Of a stretch of DNA of 64,000 nucleotides, positions 27,025 to 39,040 are shown one piece after another. Positions within the stretch are counted from its first letter, which is position 1, and the number at the start of each line of letters is the position of its first letter. The stretch is taken from the NCBI GenBank assembly GCA_023055505.1, contig JALIRH010000001.1:97495034-97559033 (forward strand), given 5' to 3'. The notes under the pieces are model-generated. The model was not told the origin of the DNA. It ran no database searches and saw only the letters and a list, made by a program, of their open reading frames with translations. The position numbers were made by a program, and so were the translations under genes. This stretch comes from Callipepla californica brunnescens. Taxonomy: Eukaryota > Chordata > Aves > Galliformes > Odontophoridae.

Positions 27025-27787
<763 letters not shown>

Positions 27788-30700
27788 TCTGCTGGGTATT
27801 TCTTGAATATGTTCTATAGAAAAACACCAGTGTAAATTCTCAATCAATACAGATCAAAGTAGTCCCTTTGACAGCAGTGCAAATTTATGGCAGCTGAGAT
27901 TTACAAAAGTCTTAAAAATCAAATTGGATGGGCTTCTCTTGTACCACTAAATCACATCCCTAGCAATTGCAGAGTTTTTTTTTTTTTTTTTTTTTTTCAA
28001 AAAAACCTTGACTGGTTTTGATATGTGAATATTTTTTTGCTTTGTTATGATAGAATAAGATTTTTTTTTTCCTTTATAGAATGGCTTGGAGAAAGGCATT
28101 AATCTGATGAATATGGAAGAAGTGTTTCATAGTAAGGCAGAAAGGAAAATAGAATAAAAAGAGTGGAAACTTTCACTGACTGAATACTCTAGTGTACCTT
28201 TTCTGTAACTTGATGGGACTGGTGATGATTTATGATGAGGTGGACTTAAAAGTGAAATACAAAGGAATCCTCATGTGAAATATTTCTAAGTATCCTGCCC
28301 ACTGCCCTGTTAATTTGGCCTTAAAGTCCAATAATGCCTGAACTCTTCAAAGTGTGCACAGGATCTAATCCTTATCTCTTTCATCACTTCCATTACAAGT
28401 CTCTGTATCAGAGAATGATATAAAACTCTTTGTTCAAGACTTGTAAAATAAATTTACTCTTACAGGCCACTCAAAGACGAAACTGCAATAGCATGCTTTT
28501 TTATGTAATTGTTTTTAGTTAGGAGTTGGCCTTACATTCATAGCTCACAGCTATGGATCCTATGTTAGATATACTCCATTCTCTAAATGGGAGTCTTTTA
28601 AGGATCTGTGAGGGCTGGTGTGTGATGACACCTTTTTTCCCCATCCTCTATTTCATACAGCATAATATCTGTTCTTTTCCAGGTGTACTTAATTTCTGAA
28701 GAGCAGTAGAAGATCAGCTCACTGGCTCTGCGTATGATAGTGATTTCTGTTGAGTTCCAGAAGGTGAAGCAAAGGCCTCTGATCTGTCAGACCATGTCTT
28801 CTGTATTGCAGACTGTAGAGCCCTTCCCCTAGAGAAAAAACAGAAATTCGATATTTGATTGTAAAGGCAAAGTTAAGCCAACATCATTAGACATAAAGGA
28901 CCCATAGCATCACATGAGCATAAACATGTGGCAAATTGAGAAGTATAAATAGTTCAGTGATTCTGGAAGAGTTACTCATGTAGTAAAAACTTAAATCCCA
29001 TGGTTAGTTCTGGGAACATTCTAGCTCCCATGGTCTAGTGCTGCATTTGGGTGACTAAAATATTTCTGTCAGCTCACTTGCTCTTCTGGATTAACACCAG
29101 GGTAGGCCACATTCAGAACTGAATTGATTCATGTCTAGTTAGTTCTGGTGCCTTCAGACTTTGCTTCCTTGCATTTACAGATCCAGAGGCAGCAAGGGTA
29201 GAAAAAGCTCTAGCCTGTTTTCCAATGCCAGCATAGATATAGCAGCATGACTATGTATGTGACAGATGTGCAGTCTCACATATGGCTTTTTCTGGGGACA
29301 CAAAGAGGCCAAGCTGAAAAGCTTTTATCAATACAAAGCAAAAGTGAAGCCTGCAGCAGAAGTTCTTGTCCTTCATTTTGTGATGTGTTGTAACCTTAGC
29401 ACCATGCTGGACTTGGTTACTGCTGTTCAGTTGGTGCTAGCTGATAAACTTTGTCAAGGGCAGAGAGAGCAAGCAGGATTCAGGAGAACACATTTTCTTT
29501 TTTTTATCATGATTCTTAAAACTAGAACATAGACTGACAGAGGTAAGAAGTGGTTTCAGGTTGGTAAAATACATTTTGTCAATGCGTTTAGCACAGGAAG
29601 GATGTTAGAGATGCTGGCAAGGTCAGCATGGAGAGAAGGGTACTTGAGAAAGTGATTGTTTGCCTCCCTCAGAGGAATTTGTTCTTTTCCTCTCCAATAG
29701 ACCCTTCAGTAAAATGGTACCTCAGTGCATATTTTAACAAGTGGATCAGGCATCCTTCCAAGAACAGGTATGCTCATAGAACAGCCAGCTTACTGACAGA
29801 GAGAAAAGCAATTAACCCTATAAAATTTGAACAGATTCAACTCAACCAATATCTAGTTGATGAAATGGAGTAGCTGGGTCAGAGTTCTAAAAGAAAAGAG
29901 ATTGTGAACTAAAGCTTCATCATCCCACTCCACATTTCTATGTGAGCTATCGCCTATGATTTTAAATCCAGTTTTCAGTGTAATTCACCCATTTGTGTCA
30001 TTGCACTCCCCTGTTTCTACTCTGTTATTTTCCAGACATTGAATTTGCAGCCCAAATGTGATTTTCACCTAACCTGATATAATTTAGGTGAGGTTTATAA
30101 ATGTCCTGTCCTTGCAGTTCATTTGTTTGCACAAAAGTTGCCTTGACTCATCCTGTGCACAACTGGTCTGAAACGTCAGGCCTTGACAGCTCCTTATTGA
30201 TGAGAGGAAGACAGGTTTATGGCGCCTGCCTTCGCTAGGTATTCTCTGCCTTCATTGATCTGGATTGCAGATTTTAAAAGAGTTTGCATAAGCATTTTCT
30301 TTTTCTCCACCTCAGTTTTCCAAAATGGAACATTAAAAGTAAATATCTTAAAGTAAATATGGGCTGACAACCAGACTGTAAGTCATCACAATGTGCTTAA
30401 GGCAGGCGGCACTGCATGATCCTTACCCTTTCCACTCCACTGAATCATTTCTATGGGATGTGTGGATATAAACCTGTACCAGCAGGAATATTTTCCAGCT
30501 CTGAAAATGGAATTAGCTCACCCATAGCTATGCTCTAGAGTTTTGGAGTATACCCCAGAACCTGCTATCAAAATTAGGTAACCAAAGGGGAAAGAAAAAA
30601 CTGGCTGTCTGTTCTGGTGGTACCAGGGACTTGGTTGAACTGTGTGTCTATTTACTTGGAGTAGCCCTAGGAAAGGATGTGGCACTGTGGTTTTAGGACT

Positions 30701-31914
30701 CAGTCAATTTTGCCAACTTTTGATGTAAATGAAGTGCTAGAACAAATAGAGAGAAACAGTGCATTTGCATGACATTTTCCAGGGCCATACAGAAATACTG
30801 TAGTAGGAATAGAAAGAAGAAATTCTATGTGTGAGCTGTTATCACCAGTGTTATCTCACCTGGTGTTGCTCTGAAGTGTCTCTGAACTGCTTCCAGAAGG
30901 AGGTAGATGGCCTGCAGAGTGCAGAATTGCTTTTGCTACTTGAAGGATGTTCAGAGGTAGAGGGCTGACTTCTCTAAAGGACTGAGAACAAGTATATGCC
31001 ATACAATTATTTACTGATCAAAGCTCCATGTCCTAATACTGACAAGAAATTATATGTTTTGGTGAAAAGCAAGAGCACGATCTGATCTTGCCAGCTCTTG
31101 TCTACTCATCTACTTTCTTAAAATCAAACTGTGCCCACTGTGAACTCATCCACTTCTTGAAAGCTTGTAGTTTGTAGCAAAAGCCTCTTCCAAAAGGAAT
31201 TATTAAAAAGAAACATAGAGTTAGCTTTAAATTCAACACAGATTAAAACCCTATAAAAAAAAACTTCTCAGTGAACATTTGCGTTCTGCTGATCTCTGTT
31301 GCTAAGACAACTCCTTTTCAAAACCTGATGTGTTAGAGAACAGATTGAATGGAACTTCCTTTACAAGGCCATGTTCATGGTTGTGGGATCAGACATATGT
31401 CTGAAGAGTGGTGACCACTGAAGAGAAGAGCTACCCACTAAGCTGCAGGTCAGGGGACCCAGTGTAGAGCAACTCTGCTTCTGAGCAGATCTAAAATGTC
31501 TGGGCACCACCCAGACCATGACTTAAATTACATGATCCTCCCCTGAGCTGGAATTTTTTAAGGCTACTTTCAAAATTAAGGGTTATGTCTTGGAATACAT
31601 ATTTCTAATTGCAAATAAATTTTCAAAGTTTGTGGGACCCACTCTCTTCATCTGAGTCTCATATTTCTGCAAGGAATCTTACAGAAGTGGAAGTCGCCAT
31701 GAGATCCCACGTAATGTATTGTTACCCCAATATTTTTTTATTATTCCACTTGAAATACATGAATAATTTACAATTGGCCCTAAGAATAGGTTTACGTAAG
31801 GGGGAAAGGGGCCTTTTCAAAGTTTATATCACTGTATGAGTGTTTAGCCACAAACTACTTCGAGAAGACAGGCAATCCCTATGTTGGCAGAAACATTTGC
31901 TTTCCCTTATGATG
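27788..31914. other. Unique AT-rich DNA, no gene recognised
   Basis: About 4.1 kb with no identified gene or dispersed repeat. A T23 run lies at 27975-27997. Plus-strand frames at 29266-29532 (88 codons) and 29628-29873 (81 codons) carry no motif I recognise. Confidence 0.45.
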
Positions 31915-32012
31915 TCTTATGTTATATACAGTTGGCTTGCAACACTGTCTAAATATGGGATGATCTTATGTTATATACAGTTGGCTTGCAACACTGTCTA
32001 AATATGGGATGA
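31915..32012. repeat. Perfect 49-bp tandem duplication
   Basis: The 49-bp unit at 31915-31963 is repeated base for base at 31964-32012 with no spacer. The unit is not low-complexity and does not resemble the neighbouring repeats. Complete identity implies a recent duplication or an assembly artefact. The flanking sequence is unique on both sides. Confidence 0.97.
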
Positions 32013-33149
32013 AACAGAGCTTGGAAGAAGTGGAAGACTTAAAAATAAGAGACCTAACATTGTCTTTGAGAATAATTTAGGATGGTATCTAGACAATGGG
32101 AAAGTTTCAAGTCTCTTGGAGTTTGATCGGTTCAGCTGCCATGATCTTTGACAGTGCCAACGTCAGTCACCAGTAGAGTGGGAAAAATGGTAGGTAGTAC
32201 ATCGAAAATACTTCACAAAGAGCAGTCTTTTTGGAGAAGTGTCTAAGATGCATCTTTGCGAAAAATGTCCACTCAAAACCAGCTATCACAGCCTCTTTCA
32301 AACCTTTCTGAAATGTACACACTCAACAGCAGAATTTTTAATTGTTCTTTCTATACAGTGCTGTCACACTAAGAATCAGAAGCATTTCTTTGCTGCTCTG
32401 AGCCATTCCCAACCCACTGATATCCAGACAAATTGTATTGTTGCGCCAGTGGGAGAATTTAGAATACTCAAACTGTCTTGCATTAGGTGTAATTTCACCT
32501 AGGACTTTGTCAGTAACTCTTGCTGAAAGAGTTGATGAAGCATGTGCATCACTGTACAAAAAGCCCTCCCACAGAACAGAAGGGGACTTTAAAACTCCTC
32601 CAAAGCAAGAGGCTGTAAGCCAGAGTGCCTAGAATATAGGTTTACATAGGGTATTTCCGATCAGCTCCTAAATCTGGAACATAAAGAAGCTATCCTCTAG
32701 AAGAATATCTTGATACTCTTCCTGGAATTAAGCTCTGCGTGCACTTCTCACTAAAGTATCAAAAGTGCTGCTCCCACTATTTGGAGTCTTCTGGGATGGA
32801 TTAAAGCTATTGCATTCACATTAAAAGAGGTTGCAGTGTGTGTTAGACAAACTTCACTCGTTAAAGATATTAGCCTAAATTTGCAGCTCTCATTAGGAAG
32901 TACAACTCAGCTGGGTTCAACAGCCTTGCACTCTTTTATATTAGCAGTGAAATTTAGCCCATGTTTCTCTGAGATATTTTAGCACTCTGTTCCCAAGCAT
33001 TCATAAGATTTCTTGGACTTGTTGATAACAATGCTACTCTCCTAGATAAACGAAGTACTGCCAAGCTACCTTGTTAGATATTTAGATAATTTTTGACTGA
33101 AAGAAGATTGGTAGAGTTGGTTTTTCAGTAAATGACTTTTGTGATTGGA
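32013..33149. other. Unique DNA up to the assembly gap
   Basis: No gene or dispersed repeat recognised. Overlapping short frames on both strands at 32239-32632 are typical of chance. Confidence 0.45.
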
Positions 33150-33249
33150 NNNNNNNNNNNNNNNNNNNNNNNNNNNNNNNNNNNNNNNNNNNNNNNNNNN
33201 NNNNNNNNNNNNNNNNNNNNNNNNNNNNNNNNNNNNNNNNNNNNNNNNN
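33150..33249. other. Assembly gap of 100 N
   Basis: Exactly 100 undetermined bases. A round length of 100 is the usual placeholder for a gap of unknown size, so the true distance between 33149 and 33250 should not be assumed. An apparent minus-strand frame crossing it (33066-33278) is an artefact of the Ns. Confidence 0.99.
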
Positions 33250-34880
33250 CTAGATTCTGCTTCTAGTTCTGCTAACATAAATCTGGAATAGCTGTACAGA
33301 GGTTTGCAATGTTATTTATGATTTACTGTAGTGCAGCTGTGAGATAAACTGGCCAGGGAGAACAGCTGTCTAATATTTCCTTCTGTTTACTGTTTTATGA
33401 TTCTGAACACAGAGAAGTAGTCAGCTTTGTGTTACAGGGTGATCCATCAGCTCCCCAAAACTCTGGGACACTATCACAATCACCAGGACAGCCAGGTCCA
33501 GCGAGATGGAAGCTAACATTTCTTCCTTCCATTTCTTGGTGACAATTGTCACATATGGAAATAAGCATACAGAGGAGTACTTTGCAATAGTACAGCATTT
33601 GGATGATGCCTTCTTTCAGATGAAATAATACCTGCATGTTTAGGAACAAATTAATACACCAGACAAATCATCAGACAAATGCATATTTATCTCAGAGCAC
33701 AATTTGGTACCTTCCATTAGAACAGATTAATTTGTCCTGCATCTTTACTGTCCACAAATTCAAATTGCTATGTTCTGCTGCTATTTGTCTCAACAGCAAT
33801 GCAAGAGCTTGGAAAATCCTGGAGGTGTATAAGACAAGTACTGCACTAATTTAGCTCTTATGCAGCAGTTAGAAGTGGGAAACAGAGGTGAAAGAAGATA
33901 ACTGAGTACTCTAATGTCTTACAGGGAGTGGCTAAAGCTAATTTATAAGGTCATTAGTACAGATTTTAAAGACCTTAGGCATTTTCAACTCCAGTCCCAT
34001 TTTCATGACTGACTTCTGAGTCTGAAGATCAGTAATACTAAATCATGTGTTTCTCTTTGTATATGTAGTTACATTTTGTAACTATCCTAAAGCTGCAAAA
34101 GCAGCACCAGATACTGCCTGGAACACATCGTTCTCGACTCCTTTCCCAACTGACGCTTGCCCAGCAGCAATGCTGTTGAACCATCACTGTGGACATCTTG
34201 CATGCAAGTAAGAAGAATTCCTTTTTAAAAATCACACACCTTCATAAACATCAGGAATAGACAGGGGATATGTGGGAATCAACTCAGCAGGAGTTTCATT
34301 TTCTTCTGTGTGTAGGTGTTTTTGGACTGTAGGAGGACTATGTAATAATGGTTTTATAATCATAGGAAATTTGGCTGTAGGATGACATGCTGATAGGGCA
34401 ATTCATTTCTGTTTTTACTCAAATTATTCGCTAACATAAGCACTGTGTTTACAACACAATGAAAATAGAAAGCAAATTTTTCCCAGCTTTGAAGGAGAGT
34501 AAGTAAATGAATACAATGTGCAATGTTAATCACAGCTTCACAGTGTGCATCTACACTACTATTCCTGCTATTGATTAGTACAATAGTCATTCAAGTACAG
34601 GACCTTAATTGATGTAAATCTAGCAGAAACATTCTCATAGGATATTTTCTGCATTTTTTGAAAAGAAATAGTACTGATAAATTAATGTATCCTGAAAAAC
34701 AACATTTTTGTATGTCATCCTATCAATTGTTAGCTATTTTAACTTAAAAGAATACTTGCTAAAACACACACACAAAAACAAAACTGAATTTTATAAAGTT
34801 CATTAAGGAAAAAATGTTATGGTTTCGCTTCTTACAATTAGCAATCAGAACAGAAGTGTAGCTAATCCTGAAGGATTTTA
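33250..34880. other. Unique AT-rich DNA, no gene recognised
   Basis: No repeat family, RNA gene or exon is recognised between the assembly gap and the coding-like region that follows. Open frames are under 85 codons. Confidence 0.45.
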
Positions 34881-36060
34881 TTAAATCAAATTAAAAATGG
34901 GATTTTTGAAAGAAAGAAATTGCAGAAGTCTGTCATACAAGCAGACTTCTGCCAGCTGTAGTTGAGGAGGAAGTGTCTTGATCTTATAATAGTTGTGTTT
35001 AATATTGGAAAAAACATGTTTTTTAGAGATAGATTGCAGTATGGAATCTAGTGGGTCGACCCACTTTCTGTGAGTCTCAATCAAACATTGAATGGAACTT
35101 ATATGGGGTGGGATGTCATATTCAGCATTGCTATGCATGTTGAATCAATCACTCTTGTGGAAAAATTTTCACCCTATGTGCCACACAACAAAATGGTTAA
35201 TACGGAACAATGTGGCATCTTCAGTGGGAATGATAAACTCATTCCATCTTAAGTCAACTCACAATTTCTTGCCAATATATAAAACACATCCATTGATCGG
35301 GAGGAATATCGTACACCATACATAATAAGAGTCATTACAAATAAAAATCTCCACCAGAGATCTGACCACTGTCACTGAGTTTTAGAACGTAGATGAGTCT
35401 AAGAGAATCCTTCATGGCTGAAAAAGAGGTATGGACGAAAGTAGAGTTCATCCAATTCAGTGAATTTAACATCTGTGCCATCCTCTGGAGTGTCTCTACG
35501 AACTCCATAAAGATTCTAGGGGTGACTACACTCTTAATGAGGGCTCTGAACTGCCTAGATAATTGTGAGATCAATCAGACCATCCGTACAACTCTAGGTT
35601 TACTTTGCAGTTCCTGTGCAGAGTTGTTTATCTTTTATATGGATGAGAACCACTTACAGAGGAGCTTGCTAAAATTTTAGAAGTTCTTGTTGAGAATTCA
35701 TCTTCTCTGTACATCTTGTCAGTTCAGAAGACTGGAGATTTTCTTCAGGTTTTTTCATTCAAACAGGTTATGTTATCTTTTGACTAGCTCAAAATATCTC
35801 TGACAGCTTCTGTTATTCTTCATAGGTTTCTTATCTAAGAGATTGCTTTTGTTGTTAAGGCAGCTGGGGACAGAATGGCAGAATCATTTAGAAGGCATTT
35901 CAGAGATTTCTGATTAACTGCATGAAGTGACACTCTCTAGATGACCCATTATTTTGTCCTGGTCTTCTCTTCTTTGCCTGTTGGTTTTTCAAAGTTACAC
36001 TGTGTTTGTGGAACCACAGGACACTAATCTCGTTGCTCTTCTTCTGAAGCCCATCAGGAA
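34881..36060 (-). pseudogene. Possible decayed coding sequence of unknown origin
   Basis: On the minus strand this interval reads as unusually protein-like but broken. A 79-codon open stretch at 35335-35574 contains 'FMEFVETLQRMAQMLNSL', hydrophobic residues spaced as in a helix. After a frameshift, one frame runs from about 35340 to 34881 with only three stops in about 150 codons. It contains several cysteines and a terminal 85-codon open part (34881-35138) with 'IETHRKWVDPLDSIL'. Upstream (35575-36060) the same frame as the first block is interrupted by many stops and gives little support. No protein family is recognised. A retroposed host gene or an old viral insertion are both possible. 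Chance is not excluded, since frames of this length occur elsewhere in the window. Confidence 0.3.
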
Positions 36061-37446
36061 CATATTACGGTTCTGTAGAATAATATAAATAACACAATCC
36101 ACCCACAAGCATTTTTTTTATGCAAAGTATGTCCTTTTTTACCTAGTGACTTAATAGCTAATAAAAATTATAACAGTTAGTAATGATATACTGAATAGGA
36201 CTCAGCTTTGGAAGGCAACAGAGCTCAAGCAAAAATGTATTTTAATAAAAGTCTTATCATTGCTTGGAGCTCCTAAATTCTGACTGCAGCTTTCTTGCAT
36301 TATTTTCTCACTTTAATTGGCTGTGGTCCTTTTATCTGTATTTTTACACAGTCAGAATGCTTAGGATTTAGTAATTATTTTGAGCATTGTTTTTGTACTT
36401 CTTGTACATTTCACTATGCAAAGCCTTTAAAACTGTTATGGCAACCCACAGTTTTTCTAAAAAGTGTTGTATCATGGTATAGTCATGGTATATGTTCTTC
36501 GGTTTCTAACTCAGCTAGAGTCACTATTTTTAATTTAAGCAATTTGGGAACAATATTAAATACTATAATACTTTATTTTTATGGCTGAAGGACTGATTTT
36601 TTGTTTGCTGTATTTATGGTGTTCAGTTTCAGGTAAGAGTATTTTACAGAATTGTACAACCTAGAAGCATGAGTAATCTTGTCTGTTTTTCATGTGACCA
36701 TTTGAAGTGACGCTGATTGCAGTGGCATTCTGTCTCCCATAATCTTACATAGATAAGACGAATTGAATTATATTTTATTGTCATTTATTAAAGCTCAGGG
36801 ACTTGGATAACTAGCTCTGACTCAGTTAATGTTACCGAGTTTGTCTTATAGTAATCAAGGTGCAGAACAGTGTGCTTAAGAGATTAATTCTTTTCTCATA
36901 TGGAGTGAGCCAATATCTCCAAAGTGCCTGTCTTTTTCTATTTTATGTTTAAGTAAAGCAAAACACAGCTACATTCCTAAGTGGGGAATCTCAGCTGAGC
37001 ACCTAACTCGGAATGACTGAAACATGTGGACAACATACATTTTTATTTTATTGTAATGTATTTTTCTATCATAAAAAGGAAAAGTCCTACATTAAGATGC
37101 TGCTCTGAGGACATAGACAAAAATGTATTTGTAGTAGGAGCCCTAGGCTTATCAGAGGAAACATTAACTGTATGAAAGATATGTGAAGTACTTCAAAGAA
37201 ACCTACATTAACATGGAGATCCTGCCATCCATTTCTGAATTTGAGGATCAAATAATGGAAGAATGCTTTTCAAGAATGATCTATTTTCTATTGCTTAGTT
37301 CAGTAATAGTCTTTTTTCAAAGCCATTAGTAAATCAGATTCCACTACGCTGAAGATCTTCTAGAATATTCACCCAGAAATCATCAAGAAAGCTGGATTTT
37401 CATAAATGGGAGCCATTCATAATTAGTTTTTGACAAAGGTGTTCTG
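36061..37446. other. Unique AT-rich DNA, no gene recognised
   Basis: No feature recognised. The plus-strand frame 36295-36588 (97 codons) is rich in F, C and L, as expected for translated T-rich DNA, and has no motif that I recognise. Confidence 0.45.
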
Positions 37447-38106
37447 GCTTCCAGTAGATTTGATGAAAAATAAAATAAAATAATAAAGGAAAAGGAAAAA
37501 ATAAAGGAGAAAGGAGAAATGAAAAGGAGAAGGGAGAAAGAACAGAGAAAGAAGAAAGGAGAAAGAAAGAAGGGAAAGGGAAGGGAAAGGGAAGGGAAAG
37601 GGAAGGGAAAGGGAAGGGAAAGGGAAGGGAAAGGGAAGGGAAGGGAAAGGGAAGGGAAAGGGAAGGGAAGGGAAGGGAAGGGAAGGGAAGGGAAGGGAAG
37701 GGAAGGGAAGGGAAGGGAAGGGAAGGGAAGGGAAGGGAAGGGAAGGGAAGGGAAGGGAAGGGAAGGGAAGGGAAGGGAAGGGAAGGGAAGGGAAGGGAAG
37801 GGAAGGGAAGGGAAGGGAAGGGAAGGGAAGGGAAGGGAAGGGAAGGGAAGGGAAGGGAAGGGAAGGGAAGGGAAGGGGAGGGGAGGGGAGGGGAGGGGAG
37901 GGGAGGGGAGGGGAGGGGGGGGAGGGGGGGGAGGGGAGGGAAGGGGAGGGGGGGGAGGGGAGGGAAGGGGAGGGGAGGGGAGGGGAGGGAAGGGGAGGGA
38001 AGGGGAGGGGAAGGGGAAGGGGAAGGGGAAGGGGAAGGGGAAGGGGAAGGGGAAGGGGAAGGGGAAGGGGAAGGGGAAGGGGAAGGGGAAGGGGAAGGGA
38101 AGAAAA
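37447..38106 (+). repeat. Polypurine array: GGGAA / GGGGA / GGGGAA
   Basis: A plus-strand purine tract of about 660 bp. An AAAAT/GGAGAAA-like lead-in (37447-37571) is followed by alternating GGGAAA and GGGAA units at 37572-37659. Then come 43 uninterrupted GGGAA units at 37660-37874, GGGGA units with longer G runs and interruptions at 37875-38006, and about 15 GGGGAA units to about 38097. Four or more closely spaced runs of four or more G near 37875-38000 make quadruplex formation plausible, and the purine mirror symmetry fits triplex DNA. Open frames of 206 codons (plus) and 243 codons (minus) here are artefacts of the stop-free units. Confidence 0.97.
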
Positions 38107-38671
38107 ATAAGAGTATGTTGTTTGCTTCCTTGTCCCTAACCTTTCCAACATCATTTTCTGACCTGTTTCCAGAAAATTATTTTATATGTACTTTGAAGGG
38201 AGGAAAGCAAGTTGTAGGCAACTCTATACAGAACAATATTTTACCTGTTACTTTCATTAAAAACGTTGATTTTGCCAAGGACATTTATTTATGTGATAGA
38301 GCAACTTTTATGCTTTGGGAAAATCATGTTCATTTCTTTTACCTCACTGAACTGGGAAGTGCTTTAAGCACCAAGCTGCAGGCCACCCCTGCAGAATGAG
38401 GGTGAATTTGGAAGCATCAGTCCAATCCCGCCCTGTCACAGAAGAGCCATTCTGTAGAACAAATAAATAAATTAAAATTTATTGTTTCAATGTTTAAAAA
38501 GACTTACTAGAATATGTGAGATTCAAAGTGATGTTGAGGCATTTTTGCAAGGGGACCACTAGAATTTTATGCTTCTCTTTCAGAAGACATGAATCTATTT
38601 TACTCAATGATCATATAGTAGATTATGATATGTGCAGTTCCCAGAGGTATCCATCTGTCCTCAGGCACTGT
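38107..38671. other. Unique DNA between purine array and CR1 pair
   Basis: No gene recognised. A 94-codon plus-strand frame (38115-38399) begins inside the edge of the purine tract and has no identifiable motif. Confidence 0.45.
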
Positions 38672-39010
38672 ATCATAGGATCACAGGATTGCTTAAGTTG
38701 GAAGGGACCTTAAAGATCACCCAGTTCCAATGTCCCTGCTGTGGCCAGGGCTGCCACCCACCAGCTCAGGCTGTCCAGGGCCTCAAACAATATGGCCTTA
38801 AACATCTCCAGGAATGCAGCATCCTCAGTCTCTGTGGGTAGCCAAGGCCTCAGCACACTGAGTAAAGAATATTTTCCTAACATCTAACCTAAATTTACCC
38901 AATTTTAGTTTAAAGCCATTCCTGATTGTCTTATCACTTATCACACCATGTAAAATGTCTCTCCTTCCTCCATATAAGGCACCTTTGCACTTGAACCCTG
39001 CTATATCTGT
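38672..39010 (-). mobile_element. CR1 LINE fragment, older of a pair
   Basis: The minus-strand 3' end is at left: 'tatcataggatcacaggatt' then 'aagttggaagggaccttaa' and 'agatcacccagttccaatg'. The block 'gctgccacccaccagctcag' near 38750 is characteristic of one CR1 subfamily. The remainder includes the complement of the ORF2 end ('taaagaatattttcctaaca') and the 'gtctctccttcctccatata' segment. Stops and indels are frequent. It is immediately followed by a much better preserved CR1 in the same orientation. Confidence 0.9.
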
Positions 39011-39040
39011 AGCTATCATTACCTGATTTTCTCCCATTTT

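Noticed and set aside
33066..33278. Minus-strand frame crossing the N gap
   Set aside because: About half of it is undetermined bases, so the frame is meaningless.
37423..38154. Open frames of 206 codons (plus) and 243 codons (minus) over the second polypurine array
   Set aside because: Same artefact: pentamer and hexamer purine units contain no stops, giving G/K/R/E or P/L/S/F repeats.
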